From positions 1 to 6,419 of the forward strand of contig DUTZ01000250.1 of assembly GCA_012841845.1 (NCBI GenBank): a DNA stretch of 6,419 bases, in the 5' to 3' direction. The position numbers and the translations under genes were made by a program. Shown here piece by piece: positions 1-5,477 of this stretch (positions are counted from its first letter, which is position 1; each line of letters starts with the position of its first letter). The notes under the pieces are model-generated. The model worked only from the letters and a program-made list of their open reading frames with translations, searched no databases and had not been told where the DNA came from. Origin of the DNA: Actinomycetales bacterium (GTDB lineage Bacteria; Actinomycetota; Actinomycetes; Mycobacteriales; Mycobacteriaceae).

Positions 1-623
1 CGGCGCGCCAGGAGCAGACCCCCGCTGCGGGGACCGCCGAACTTGTGGGCGCTGGCGGCCAGGGTGGTGGCCCCGAGGTCGTGGAAGTCCACCGCCCGGT
101 GGCCGACGACCTGGACGGCGTCGACATGCACCGGGGTACCTGCCGCCGCGGCCCGGGCCACGACCTGCTCGACCGGCTGCAGGGCGCCGGTCTCGTTGTT
201 GGCCCACATGCAGCAGGCCACCGCGGCCGGCTCGTCCAGGGCGGAGAGGTCCGCGACGCGGCCGTCAGATCCCACCGGAAGTAGCTCCAGCGACGCCCCG
301 GTCCGGCCCAGAGCCTTGACCGGCTCGAGAACCGCCGGGTGCTCGATGGGGGTCGACAGGACCCGCTCCAGTGGTGAGACCCCGTACAGGCCGGTCACCG
401 CGAGGTTGTCGGCCTCCGTGCCCGAGGCGGTGAAGATGACCTCGACCGGATCGGCGCCGAGGAGCGCGGCGATCTCCTCGCGGGCGTCGTCCAGCACCCG
501 TCGCGCAGCCCGGCCGGAACCGTACTGACCACCCGGGTTGAGCATCCCCGCATGCTCCACCCAGGCATCGACGGCCCCCTGCCGCATGGGCGAGGTGGCC
601 GCGTGGTCGAGGAAGTGCCGCAC
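1..623 (-). CDS. nifS: Cysteine desulfurase, NifS/IscS type (N-terminal 207 residues; C-terminus off the left edge)
   Basis: A PLP-dependent enzyme that removes sulfur from L-cysteine, giving alanine and an enzyme-bound persulfide for Fe-S cluster assembly or tRNA thiolation in the cytoplasm. Visible aminotransferase class V hallmarks are an N-terminal FLDHAATSP (residues 4-12), [16 protein letters not shown] (the His that stacks on PLP), WANNETG (140-146), HVDAVQ (166-171, with Asp168 and Gln171 contacting PLP) and [12 protein letters not shown], in which Lys194 is the Schiff-base lysine. The SAHKF form and the lack of an N-terminal extension favour class I (NifS/IscS) over SufS. The catalytic Cys loop lies outside the window, so activity cannot be confirmed. 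The start is a GTG (623-621) that shares its first base with the etfA stop (TAGTG). No good ribosome binding site of its own was noticed, so translation is probably coupled to etfA. In mycobacteria a desulfurase near fixAB is followed by trmU, so a tRNA 2-thiolation role is an inference. The track of open frames misses this gene because it has no stop in the window. Confidence 0.93.
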   Translation of the reverse strand, partial: MRHFLDHAATSPMRQGAVDAWVEHAGMLNPGGQYGSGRAARRVLDDAREEIAALLGADPVEVIFTASGTEADNLAVTGLYGVSPLERVLSTPIEHPAVLEPVKALGRTGASLELLPVGSDGRVADLSALDEPAAVACCMWANNETGALQPVEQVVARAAAAGTPVHVDAVQVVGHRAVDFHDLGATTLAASAHKFGGPRSGGLLLAR

Positions 624-1573
624 TACTTCCGGGAGTTGATCTCGGCGATGAGGGCGGGGACGACCTCGTGGAGGTCGCCGACGACGCCGAGGTCGGCGAT
701 CTGGAAGATCGGGGCGTCCTCGTCGTTGTTGATGACCACGATCTTCTTCGCGGTCTGCATGCCGGAGGTGTGCTGGATCGCACCCGAGACGCCCAGGCCG
801 ATGTAGAGGTCCGGGGACACGGTCACGCCGGTCTGGCCGATCTGGTACGCGCCGTCGTAGTAGTCGAGGTCGACGATGTCGCGGGTGACGCCGACGGCGC
901 CGCCGAGGGCGTCGGCGAGCTCCTCGGCCAGGGCCATGTCCTCGGCCGAGCCGATGCCGCGGCCGACGGCGATGACGACCTTGGCGGCCGGCAGGTCCGG
1001 ACGGGAGCCGCGGACGGCCGGGGTGAAGCCGGTGACGGTGACGTCCTTGGCGGTGGCAGCGGGCAGCGCCAGGGTGGTCAGCGCGCCGGCGCCGGCGACC
1101 GGGGCGGCCTCCACCGCACCGGGGCGCAGGGAGTAGATCGGGCAGGCGCCACCGACGGCGGCCGAGACCTCGATCTGGTCACCGAAGACGGACTGGGTGG
1201 CGGTGCGGTCGGCGTTGATGCCGACGACGTCGCACAGCACGCCGGAGGCCAGCCGTGCGGCCAGGCGGCCGGCGATCTCGTTGCCGGTGGCGTCGGCGGC
1301 GACGACGATCGGGCCCGGGGTGGTGGCGGCCAGGGTGTGCAGGGCGTCGACCTGCGGGAGGATGAGACGCTCGGCGGCGTCGGCTGCCTCGGCGGCGACG
1401 ATGGTGGCGGCACCGGCCTCGGCCAGCGCCGGGGCCAGGGCGGCGGTCACGCCGGGGGCGCCGACGACTACCGCGGTGACCTCACCGAGGGGGCGGGCGG
1501 CGGTGATGAGCTCACCGGTGACGGGGAGGACCTGGGAACCGTCGTGCTCGACCAGGACATAGACAGTGGACAT
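623..1573 (-). CDS. etfA: Electron transfer flavoprotein alpha subunit
   Basis: This 316-residue protein is the large, FAD-binding subunit of the ETF heterodimer (FixB family). ETF accepts electrons one at a time from acyl-CoA and related dehydrogenases in the cytoplasm and passes them to a membrane quinone reductase. The N-terminal domain (about 1-190) starts [12 protein letters not shown]. The C-terminal FAD domain shows AVGRGIGS (202-209), Arg231 in VTRDIVD, QIGQTG (243-248 region) and the ETF-alpha signature [13 protein letters not shown] (256-268) followed by [16 protein letters not shown]. Length is normal for the family. The frame is open for 37 more codons upstream, to an ATG at 1684, but that extension would run into etfB, is rich in Pro/Ser/Arg and is not ETF-like. 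The ATG at 1573 has AAGGAG placed 7 nt upstream, so it is chosen. It lies 31 nt downstream of etfB and overlaps the next gene by one base, consistent with an etfBA-nifS operon. Confidence 0.97.
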   Translation of the reverse strand: MSTVYVLVEHDGSQVLPVTGELITAARPLGEVTAVVVGAPGVTAALAPALAEAGAATIVAAEAADAAERLILPQVDALHTLAATTPGPIVVAADATGNEIAGRLAARLASGVLCDVVGINADRTATQSVFGDQIEVSAAVGGACPIYSLRPGAVEAAPVAGAGALTTLALPAATAKDVTVTGFTPAVRGSRPDLPAAKVVIAVGRGIGSAEDMALAEELADALGGAVGVTRDIVDLDYYDGAYQIGQTGVTVSPDLYIGLGVSGAIQHTSGMQTAKKIVVINNDEDAPIFQIADLGVVGDLHEVVPALIAEINSRK

Positions 1574-1580
1574 GCGTGTA

Positions 1581-1586
1581 CTCCTT
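1581..1586 (-). promoter_or_regulatory. Ribosome binding site of etfA
   Basis: The minus strand reads AAGGAG, 7 nt before the ATG at 1573. This decides the start of etfA, because the frame is open much further upstream (to 1684) with no comparable site noticed there. Confidence 0.85.
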
Positions 1587-1604
1587 GAGGGTGGTCGAGG
1601 GGGC

Positions 1605-2411
1605 TTAGAGGAACTTCTCGGCGGCGAGGTAGTCGGCGACCTGCGCGGCCGCGGCGACTCCGTCGGACCCGCAGATGACGTCACCGGCGGTGCGTGCCGG
1701 GCGTTCGGAGGCCGCGGTGACGGCGGTGGCCGCGTGCGCGAGCCCGACCTGGGCGGCGGCGACGCCGATGGCGGCGGTGTCGAGCACGGTGATCTCGTGC
1801 TTCTTGGCGGCCATGAGGCCCTTGAAGTTGGGGAAACGCGGCTTGGGGGCCTTGTCGGTCACGGAGATGACCGCCGGCAGCTGGGCGGTGAGCTCGTAAC
1901 GTCCCGCGGCGGTGTCGCGGACGGCGGTGACGGTCTGGCCGTCGAGGGCGACGGAGCGCACGCCGGTGAGGGCCGGGAGCTGGCGGTACTCGGCGAGGAT
2001 GCCGGGCAGGGCGCCCATCGCGCCGTCGGAGGAGGCGTTGCCTGCGACGATGAGAGCGACCTCCTCCGTGGCGGCGACCGTGTTGATGGCGTTGGTCAGC
2101 GCCCAGGTGGTGCCCAGCAGATCGGAGCCCGCCAGGGTGTCGTCGAGGATGTGCACGGCGTCGTCCGCGCCCATGGCCAGGGCCTTGCGGAGGGTCTCGT
2201 CGGCGCCGGCCGGGCCCATCGTCAGGGCGATGACGCGGTAGCCGGCGTCGGCGTTGTCGTCCCGCAGCTGCAGGGCCTGCTCCATGGCGAACTCGTTGAT
2301 CTCGTCGATGACGGAGTCGACGTTGACGCGGTCCAGGGTGTGGTCGGCCTCGAGGGTCTTCTGGGACCAGGTGTCCGGAACATACTTGACGAGTACCACG
2401 ATCGCGGGCAT
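1605..2411 (-). CDS. etfB: Electron transfer flavoprotein beta subunit
   Basis: This 268-residue protein is the small, AMP-binding subunit of ETF (FixA family). It partners EtfA and provides the docking surface for partner dehydrogenases. The start MPAIVVLVKYVPDTW is the usual FixA/EtfB N-terminus and is followed by LDRVNVDSVIDEINEFAMEQAL (in two parts, residues 26-47). LTMGPAGADETLRKALAMGAD (63-83) and VAGNASSDGAMG (122-133) match the nucleotide-binding regions. The ETF-beta signature region falls at about 164-184 (VRDTAAGRYELTAQLPAVIS) and is followed by PNFKGLMAAKK (194-204). Length is typical. The ATG has AAAGGTGA 6 nt upstream (2418-2425). It is the first gene of the likely etfB-etfA-nifS operon, 79 bp downstream of the methyltransferase-like gene, with its own probable promoter. 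No ETF-quinone oxidoreductase or acyl-CoA dehydrogenase gene is in the window. Confidence 0.97.
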   Translation of the reverse strand: MPAIVVLVKYVPDTWSQKTLEADHTLDRVNVDSVIDEINEFAMEQALQLRDDNADAGYRVIALTMGPAGADETLRKALAMGADDAVHILDDTLAGSDLLGTTWALTNAINTVAATEEVALIVAGNASSDGAMGALPGILAEYRQLPALTGVRSVALDGQTVTAVRDTAAGRYELTAQLPAVISVTDKAPKPRFPNFKGLMAAKKHEITVLDTAAIGVAAAQVGLAHAATAVTAASERPARTAGDVICGSDGVAAAAQVADYLAAEKFL

Positions 2412-2417
2412 CGGCAG

Positions 2418-2425
2418 TCACCTTT
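2418..2425 (-). promoter_or_regulatory. Ribosome binding site of etfB
   Basis: AAAGGTGA on the minus strand, 6 nt before the etfB ATG, complements the 3' end of 16S rRNA well and supports the start at 2411. Confidence 0.8.
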
Positions 2426-2451
2426 CTGAAGGGTTGGGGAAGTCTGCAGAG

Positions 2452-2457
2452 AGTCTA
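2452..2457 (-). promoter_or_regulatory. Candidate -10 element for the etfB operon
   Basis: TAGACT on the minus strand fits the TAnnnT pattern of corynebacterial housekeeping -10 elements. Transcription would start near 2445, giving a leader of about 34 nt that holds the ribosome binding site. No convincing -35 box is seen at 16-19 bp (TTGAGG is only 14 bp away), which is common in Corynebacterium. The 79-bp gap (2412-2490) otherwise shows nothing clear: no strong hairpin followed by a T run. Confidence 0.45.
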
Positions 2458-2490
2458 CGCTAGGCCCCGCCTCAACAGGTCAGGCAACCC

Positions 2491-3663
2491 TTACTTTCCC
2501 GGTTCCGCCGCCCGGTGCTCCCGCGGGCCGCACACGATGGCCACGCCCTGTGTCCCGATCCGCGTGCACACCACCGCCGCAGACTCCCGGCCCCGCAGAC
2601 GGAGCTTCTTCCGCAGCACGTCCGGGTCGACGTCGACCCCGCGGACGAGGATCTCCAGCGCGCCCACCTCCGGGCCGAGCGCCGCCTTGAGTCTCTTCAG
2701 CGGCACGATCTCCCTGATCTCGAAGCCGCTGCGTCCCGCCGGGATCTCATCACCGGTGAGGTAGGCGATGCGCTCGTCGAGCATCCACAGCCCCTCCCGG
2801 CGCGCGTAGTGCCGCACGAGCCCGGCGCGCACGACCGCCCCGTCGGGGTCGATGAGGTAGCGGCCGGGTTCGCCGGCACCGACGTCATCGGGTTCCGAGT
2901 CGGTGATCCGGTCCACCGCCCCGTCACTGATGATGACCGCCTCCCGCCGCTCCCCCTCCGCCAGGCCCGGCGTGTAGAGGCACGCCTCCTTGACGCCGCC
3001 GTCCACCGACACCAGACTCACCAGGCCCTCCCAGTCGGAGAAGTCCAGCCCCGGGGCGCACTTGACGGCCAGTTCCCGTCCCGGCCACGCGGCCAGCAGG
3101 TCCGGCAGCGGCGGCAGCAGCTGGTCGGGGTGAGTGATGCGGCGTCCGCCGGCCCGACGCGCGGGATCGGCGACGATGACGTCCGCGCCCCTGCTCACGG
3201 GCACGGTGGCGTCGGCACGCCCCAGCCACACGTCGGCGCCGAGGTTGTGGCGGGCCATCGCCAGGCGGACGTCATCGAGGTCACTGCCCAGGTAGCGCAG
3301 CCCCGCACCGCTTATCGACGCCCCCTCCGTCCCCACCGAACACGTCACGTCATGCACGAGGACGTCCGGGCCTGCGGCCCGTCGCAGGCGGGCGGCGCGC
3401 TGCGCCGCCACCACCTGCGGGGTGGCCTGCTGGGCGGCGTCGAGGTCGGTGAGCCAGGTGGCGGGGAACTTGCCGTGGGTGGCGGCGGTCCGCCGGGCCT
3501 GCGCCAGCTCCGCGACGGCGCGCCCGTGGGCGCCGAAGCGCTCACGGAGCACGGCGGCGTCGGCGAGCAGTGAGGCCTTCGTCAGGGGGAGGCCGGCGGT
3601 GGCGTCGGCGATGTCGTCGGTGTGGGCCGCCAGGAAGGCGACCTCGTCACGGGTGAAGGCCAT
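2491..3663 (-). CDS. SAM-dependent methyltransferase-like protein with THUMP-like C-terminal domain
   Basis: A 390-residue cytoplasmic protein of a class widespread in actinobacteria. The N-terminal 100 residues are helical and Ala/Arg-rich. A Rossmann methyltransferase core follows: motif I as DVTCSVGTEGAS (105-116), an acidic motif II at SDLDD (127-131), and DPARR (166-170) at the place where many nucleic-acid methyltransferases have (D/N)PP(Y/F). The C-terminal part (about 310-385: FEIREIVPLKRLKAALGP, then LRKKLRLRGRES and AIVCGPRE) resembles the THUMP-like domain found at the end of such proteins. An RNA methyltransferase role is plausible, but substrate and activity are unknown. The ATG at 3663 shares its A with the stop of the upstream Nudix gene (TGATG), and no strong ribosome binding site precedes it, so translation is probably coupled. 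Ending 79 bp before etfB, it may or may not be co-transcribed with etfBA. Confidence 0.82.
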   Translation of the reverse strand: MAFTRDEVAFLAAHTDDIADATAGLPLTKASLLADAAVLRERFGAHGRAVAELAQARRTAATHGKFPATWLTDLDAAQQATPQVVAAQRAARLRRAAGPDVLVHDVTCSVGTEGASISGAGLRYLGSDLDDVRLAMARHNLGADVWLGRADATVPVSRGADVIVADPARRAGGRRITHPDQLLPPLPDLLAAWPGRELAVKCAPGLDFSDWEGLVSLVSVDGGVKEACLYTPGLAEGERREAVIISDGAVDRITDSEPDDVGAGEPGRYLIDPDGAVVRAGLVRHYARREGLWMLDERIAYLTGDEIPAGRSGFEIREIVPLKRLKAALGPEVGALEILVRGVDVDPDVLRKKLRLRGRESAAVVCTRIGTQGVAIVCGPREHRAAEPGK

Positions 3664-4478
3664 CAGAATTCCGGGCGGATCCGGTCGACCCAGGCGGTGG
3701 TGAAGTACTCGGCGTAACGCGGATCATCGACGGGGTCCCCGATCACGGGGTTGAGGTCCGCGGCGTCGGCGCCGGCGAGGGCCGCGGCCGTCGTCGGGAA
3801 CTGCGCGAGGAAGCTGAGCTGTGCCCACGTGGGGATCGCCAGACGGACGAGACCGTGCCGCCAGCCGTCGAGCAGCAGCTGCGGCGGGAACCAGCCCGCG
3901 TCGTCGGCCTCGGAGGTGTCACCGTCCGGGGACTGGCCCTCCGGGGCGACCGCGACGAAGGAGATGGTGTCGAACCAGTGGAGATTCTTCCAGCCCCCGA
4001 CCCAGCGTGCCCAGGGGCGGGCCAGATCGGAGCAGACCCGCAGGTCATGACGGGTGAGCATCTCGGTGAGCGAGATCTTGTGGGAGATGAGGTCCACCCG
4101 GTCCTGGTGGTACGGGGTGACGTCGGTGATCGGGCGGCCGTCGCCGTGGATGGCCAGCAGCGTGCCCGTCTCCTCGAAGAGCTCCCGCACCCCGGCGAAC
4201 ACGACCGCGTGCGTCTGCTCCGGGCTCAGCCCCAGACGCTCGGCGAGATCCTCCACCGGGCGGCCGGTCCACAGGTCCGAGGTGTCCCAGGTCCCCTCCG
4301 GGAAGTCCCGGTGATCGACACCCCCGCCCGGGAACACGGTCATGCCGGGGTAGTTGCGCATCGTGGGGACGCGCTCCTGGGCCCACACCTGCAGGCCCTC
4401 CGGGGAATCACGCACGAGGATGATCGTGGTGGACAGCCGGGCCTGGTCATGGCCGGTCGGCGCCTTACGCTTGGGCAC
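3663..4478 (-). CDS. Nudix hydrolase, NUDT19/CoA-diphosphatase-like
   Basis: This 271-residue soluble protein hydrolyses a nucleoside diphosphate linked to another group. The Nudix elements are FPGGGVDHRDF (49-59) and, after an insert of about 40 residues, VRELFEETGTLL (97-108), where Glu99, Glu102 and Glu103 are the metal-binding/catalytic acids. The wide split between the glycine part and the REUXEE part is typical of the NUDT19-like subgroup. Just before the box, R36-x4-R41-x3-G45-x3-FPGG has the spacing of the CoA-pyrophosphatase signature, with Val37 where Ser/Ala is usual. A later PWARWVGGWKNLHWFDT (155-171) fits the same subgroup. Acyl-CoA or CoA cleavage is therefore a reasonable guess, not proof. 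The start is GTG, fixed by an excellent GGAGGTGA 7 nt upstream. It lies 66 bp downstream of the ABC ATPase and overlaps the methyltransferase-like gene by one base. Confidence 0.9.
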   Translation of the reverse strand: MPKRKAPTGHDQARLSTTIILVRDSPEGLQVWAQERVPTMRNYPGMTVFPGGGVDHRDFPEGTWDTSDLWTGRPVEDLAERLGLSPEQTHAVVFAGVRELFEETGTLLAIHGDGRPITDVTPYHQDRVDLISHKISLTEMLTRHDLRVCSDLARPWARWVGGWKNLHWFDTISFVAVAPEGQSPDGDTSEADDAGWFPPQLLLDGWRHGLVRLAIPTWAQLSFLAQFPTTAAALAGADAADLNPVIGDPVDDPRYAEYFTTAWVDRIRPEF

Positions 4479-4485
4479 AGCTGAT

Positions 4486-4493
4486 TCACCTCC
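4486..4493 (-). promoter_or_regulatory. Ribosome binding site of the Nudix gene
   Basis: GGAGGTGA on the minus strand is a near-perfect Shine-Dalgarno sequence, 7 nt before a GTG codon. It decides the non-ATG start at 4478 and suggests strong translation of the Nudix gene and its coupled partner. Confidence 0.88.
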
Positions 4494-4512
4494 GGGGAAT
4501 CGTGGGGGCAGG

Positions 4513-4530
4513 GTCGGTGGAACAACCGAC
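4513..4530. repeat. Perfect inverted repeat upstream of the Nudix gene
   Basis: Arms GTCGGT (4513-4518) and ACCGAC (4525-4530) flank a 6-nt loop. On the minus strand the repeat lies directly after a TAGACT -10-like hexamer, over the expected transcription start. It could be an operator, a leader hairpin, or a remnant terminator of the ABC gene. No T run follows on either side, so an intrinsic terminator is unlikely. Confidence 0.6.
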
Positions 4531-4536
4531 AGTCTA
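4531..4536 (-). promoter_or_regulatory. Candidate -10 element for the Nudix-methyltransferase pair
   Basis: TAGACT on the minus strand, identical to the hexamer before etfB, sits in the 66-bp gap after the ABC gene. A start near 4524 would give a leader of about 45 nt. No -35 box is recognisable, since the region where it would lie is inside the GC-rich end of the ABC gene. Confidence 0.4.
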
Positions 4537-4544
4537 GGTAAACC

Positions 4545-5384
4545 TCAGCGGCGGTGCGCCGGACGGCGGCGGGTGCGGCGGGCGAAGTAGCGCTCGCCGA
4601 TGCGCGACACCTCGATCGGCTGACGGAAGGCCTTCGACAGATTCTCACTGGTGAGGACCGTGTCGATGAGGCCCTGGGCGACGACCCGGCCTTCGTCGAG
4701 AAGCATGGCGTGGGTGAATCCGAAGGGGATCTCCTCGACGTGGTGGGTGATCATGACGATCGCCGGGGCGTCCGGGTCCATCGCCAGGTCACCGAGGTAG
4801 CCGACGAGGTCCTCACGGCCGCCGAGGTCCATGCCGGCACCCGGCTCATCGAGGATGAGCAGCTCCGGGTTGGTCATGAGCGCACGCGCCACGAGGACGC
4901 GCTTGCGCTCACCCTCCGAGAGGGTGCCCCAGGTCCGGTCGAGCAGGTGGTAGGCGCCCACCTGGTCGAGGATCTCGTGCGCCTGCTCGAAGTCGATCTC
5001 CTCGTACTCCTCGCGCCAGCGGCCGAGCACGGCGTAACCGGCGGAGACCACCAGGTCCTGCACCGTCTCGTCCGGCGGGATGCGGTTGCCCAGCGCCGAG
5101 GAGGAGACACCGATCATGGCCCGCAGGTCACGCATGTCGGTGCGGCCCAGCCGCTCCCCCATGACGTAGGCGACACCCGAGGTGGGGTACTCCTCAGCGG
5201 CGGCCATGCGGATGAGGGTGGTCTTGCCGGCGCCGTTGGGGCCGACGATCACCCACCGCTCATCGAGCTCGACCTGCCACGTGACGGGGCCGACGAGGTT
5301 TCGTCCCCCACGCTTGAAGGTCACATCGCGGAAATCGACCAGCAGGTCCTCGTTGGTCTCGTTGAAGTCAGTCACATCCCCCAT
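4545..5384 (-). CDS. ABC transporter ATP-binding protein (orphan, iron-transport-ATPase-like)
   Basis: A 279-residue single ABC domain with every key element: Walker A GPNGAGKTT (48-56), signature LSEGERKRVLVARAL (155-169), Walker B LLILDEP (175-181) with catalytic Glu180, D-loop GAGMDL and switch His214 in ITHH. DFRDVTFKRGGRNLV (17-31) is the usual start of the domain. The C-terminus is a basic tail, ARRTRRRPAHRR (268-279). No permease or binding-protein gene lies beside it, and the protein has no membrane segment, so its partner and substrate are unknown. Homologues are often labelled Fe-transport ATPases; that name is weakly supported here. The ATG at 5384 has no Shine-Dalgarno sequence at normal distance (AGGGGA is 18 nt away), so the mRNA may be leaderless. 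A GTG three codons inside is an alternative start. The gene is divergent from glgE across 93 bp. Confidence 0.92.
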   Translation of the reverse strand: MGDVTDFNETNEDLLVDFRDVTFKRGGRNLVGPVTWQVELDERWVIVGPNGAGKTTLIRMAAAEEYPTSGVAYVMGERLGRTDMRDLRAMIGVSSSALGNRIPPDETVQDLVVSAGYAVLGRWREEYEEIDFEQAHEILDQVGAYHLLDRTWGTLSEGERKRVLVARALMTNPELLILDEPGAGMDLGGREDLVGYLGDLAMDPDAPAIVMITHHVEEIPFGFTHAMLLDEGRVVAQGLIDTVLTSENLSKAFRQPIEVSRIGERYFARRTRRRPAHRR

Positions 5385-5407
5385 TGTGGCCGATTTTGTG
5401 CGTCCCC

Positions 5408-5422
5408 TGTGGAACTGACACA
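5408..5422. repeat. Inverted repeat TGTG-N7-CACA in the divergent spacer
   Basis: TGTG (5408-5411) and CACA (5419-5422) flank 7 nt, and the arms extend by one pair to CTGTG/CACAG (5407-5423). This resembles a CRP/GlxR operator, but GlxR sites have 8 nt between TGTG and CACA, so it is one base short. It overlaps the place where a -35 box for glgE would lie. A regulatory role is only a suggestion. Confidence 0.35.
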
Positions 5423-5429
5423 GCTGGAC

Positions 5430-5435
5430 TAGGCT
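5430..5435 (+). promoter_or_regulatory. Candidate -10 element of glgE
   Basis: TAGGCT fits TAnnnT. Transcription would start near 5442, giving a leader of about 36 nt with the ribosome binding site. No good -35 box is seen 17 bp upstream (CTGTGG lies there, inside the inverted repeat). The leader contains a small repeat, GGGGT (5440-5444) and ACCCC (5452-5456). The opposite strand of the spacer shows no clear promoter for the ABC gene. Confidence 0.4.
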
Positions 5436-5463
5436 CGTTGGGGTAGTTCCAACCCCTCAATGT

Positions 5464-5472
5464 GGAAGGTGA
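5464..5472 (+). promoter_or_regulatory. Ribosome binding site of glgE
   Basis: GGAAGGTGA ends 5 nt before the ATG at 5478 and supports that start codon. Confidence 0.8.
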
Positions 5473-5477
5473 AACAC

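Noticed and set aside
668..1588. Long plus-strand open frame (306 codons) opposite etfA
   Set aside because: Its product is a low-complexity Gly/Asp/Val-rich string, as expected for the complement of a high-GC gene. The minus strand holds an unmistakable EtfA.
1574..1684. N-terminal extension of etfA by 37 residues
   Set aside because: It would overlap etfB, is Pro/Ser/Arg-rich and unlike any ETF, and the internal ATG has a perfect ribosome binding site.
1566..2429. Long plus-strand open frame (287 codons) opposite etfB
   Set aside because: Gly/Val/Asp-rich product with no family features; it mirrors the codon bias of etfB on the other strand.
2464..2487. Possible terminator hairpin between the methyltransferase-like gene and etfB (GCCT...AGGC)
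   Set aside because: Only a 4-bp uninterrupted stem with a mismatch beyond it and no T run.
2515..3573. Long plus-strand open frame (352 codons) opposite the methyltransferase-like gene
   Set aside because: Composition is Arg/Pro/His/Gly-rich with no recognisable motif, while the minus strand shows a coherent methyltransferase core.
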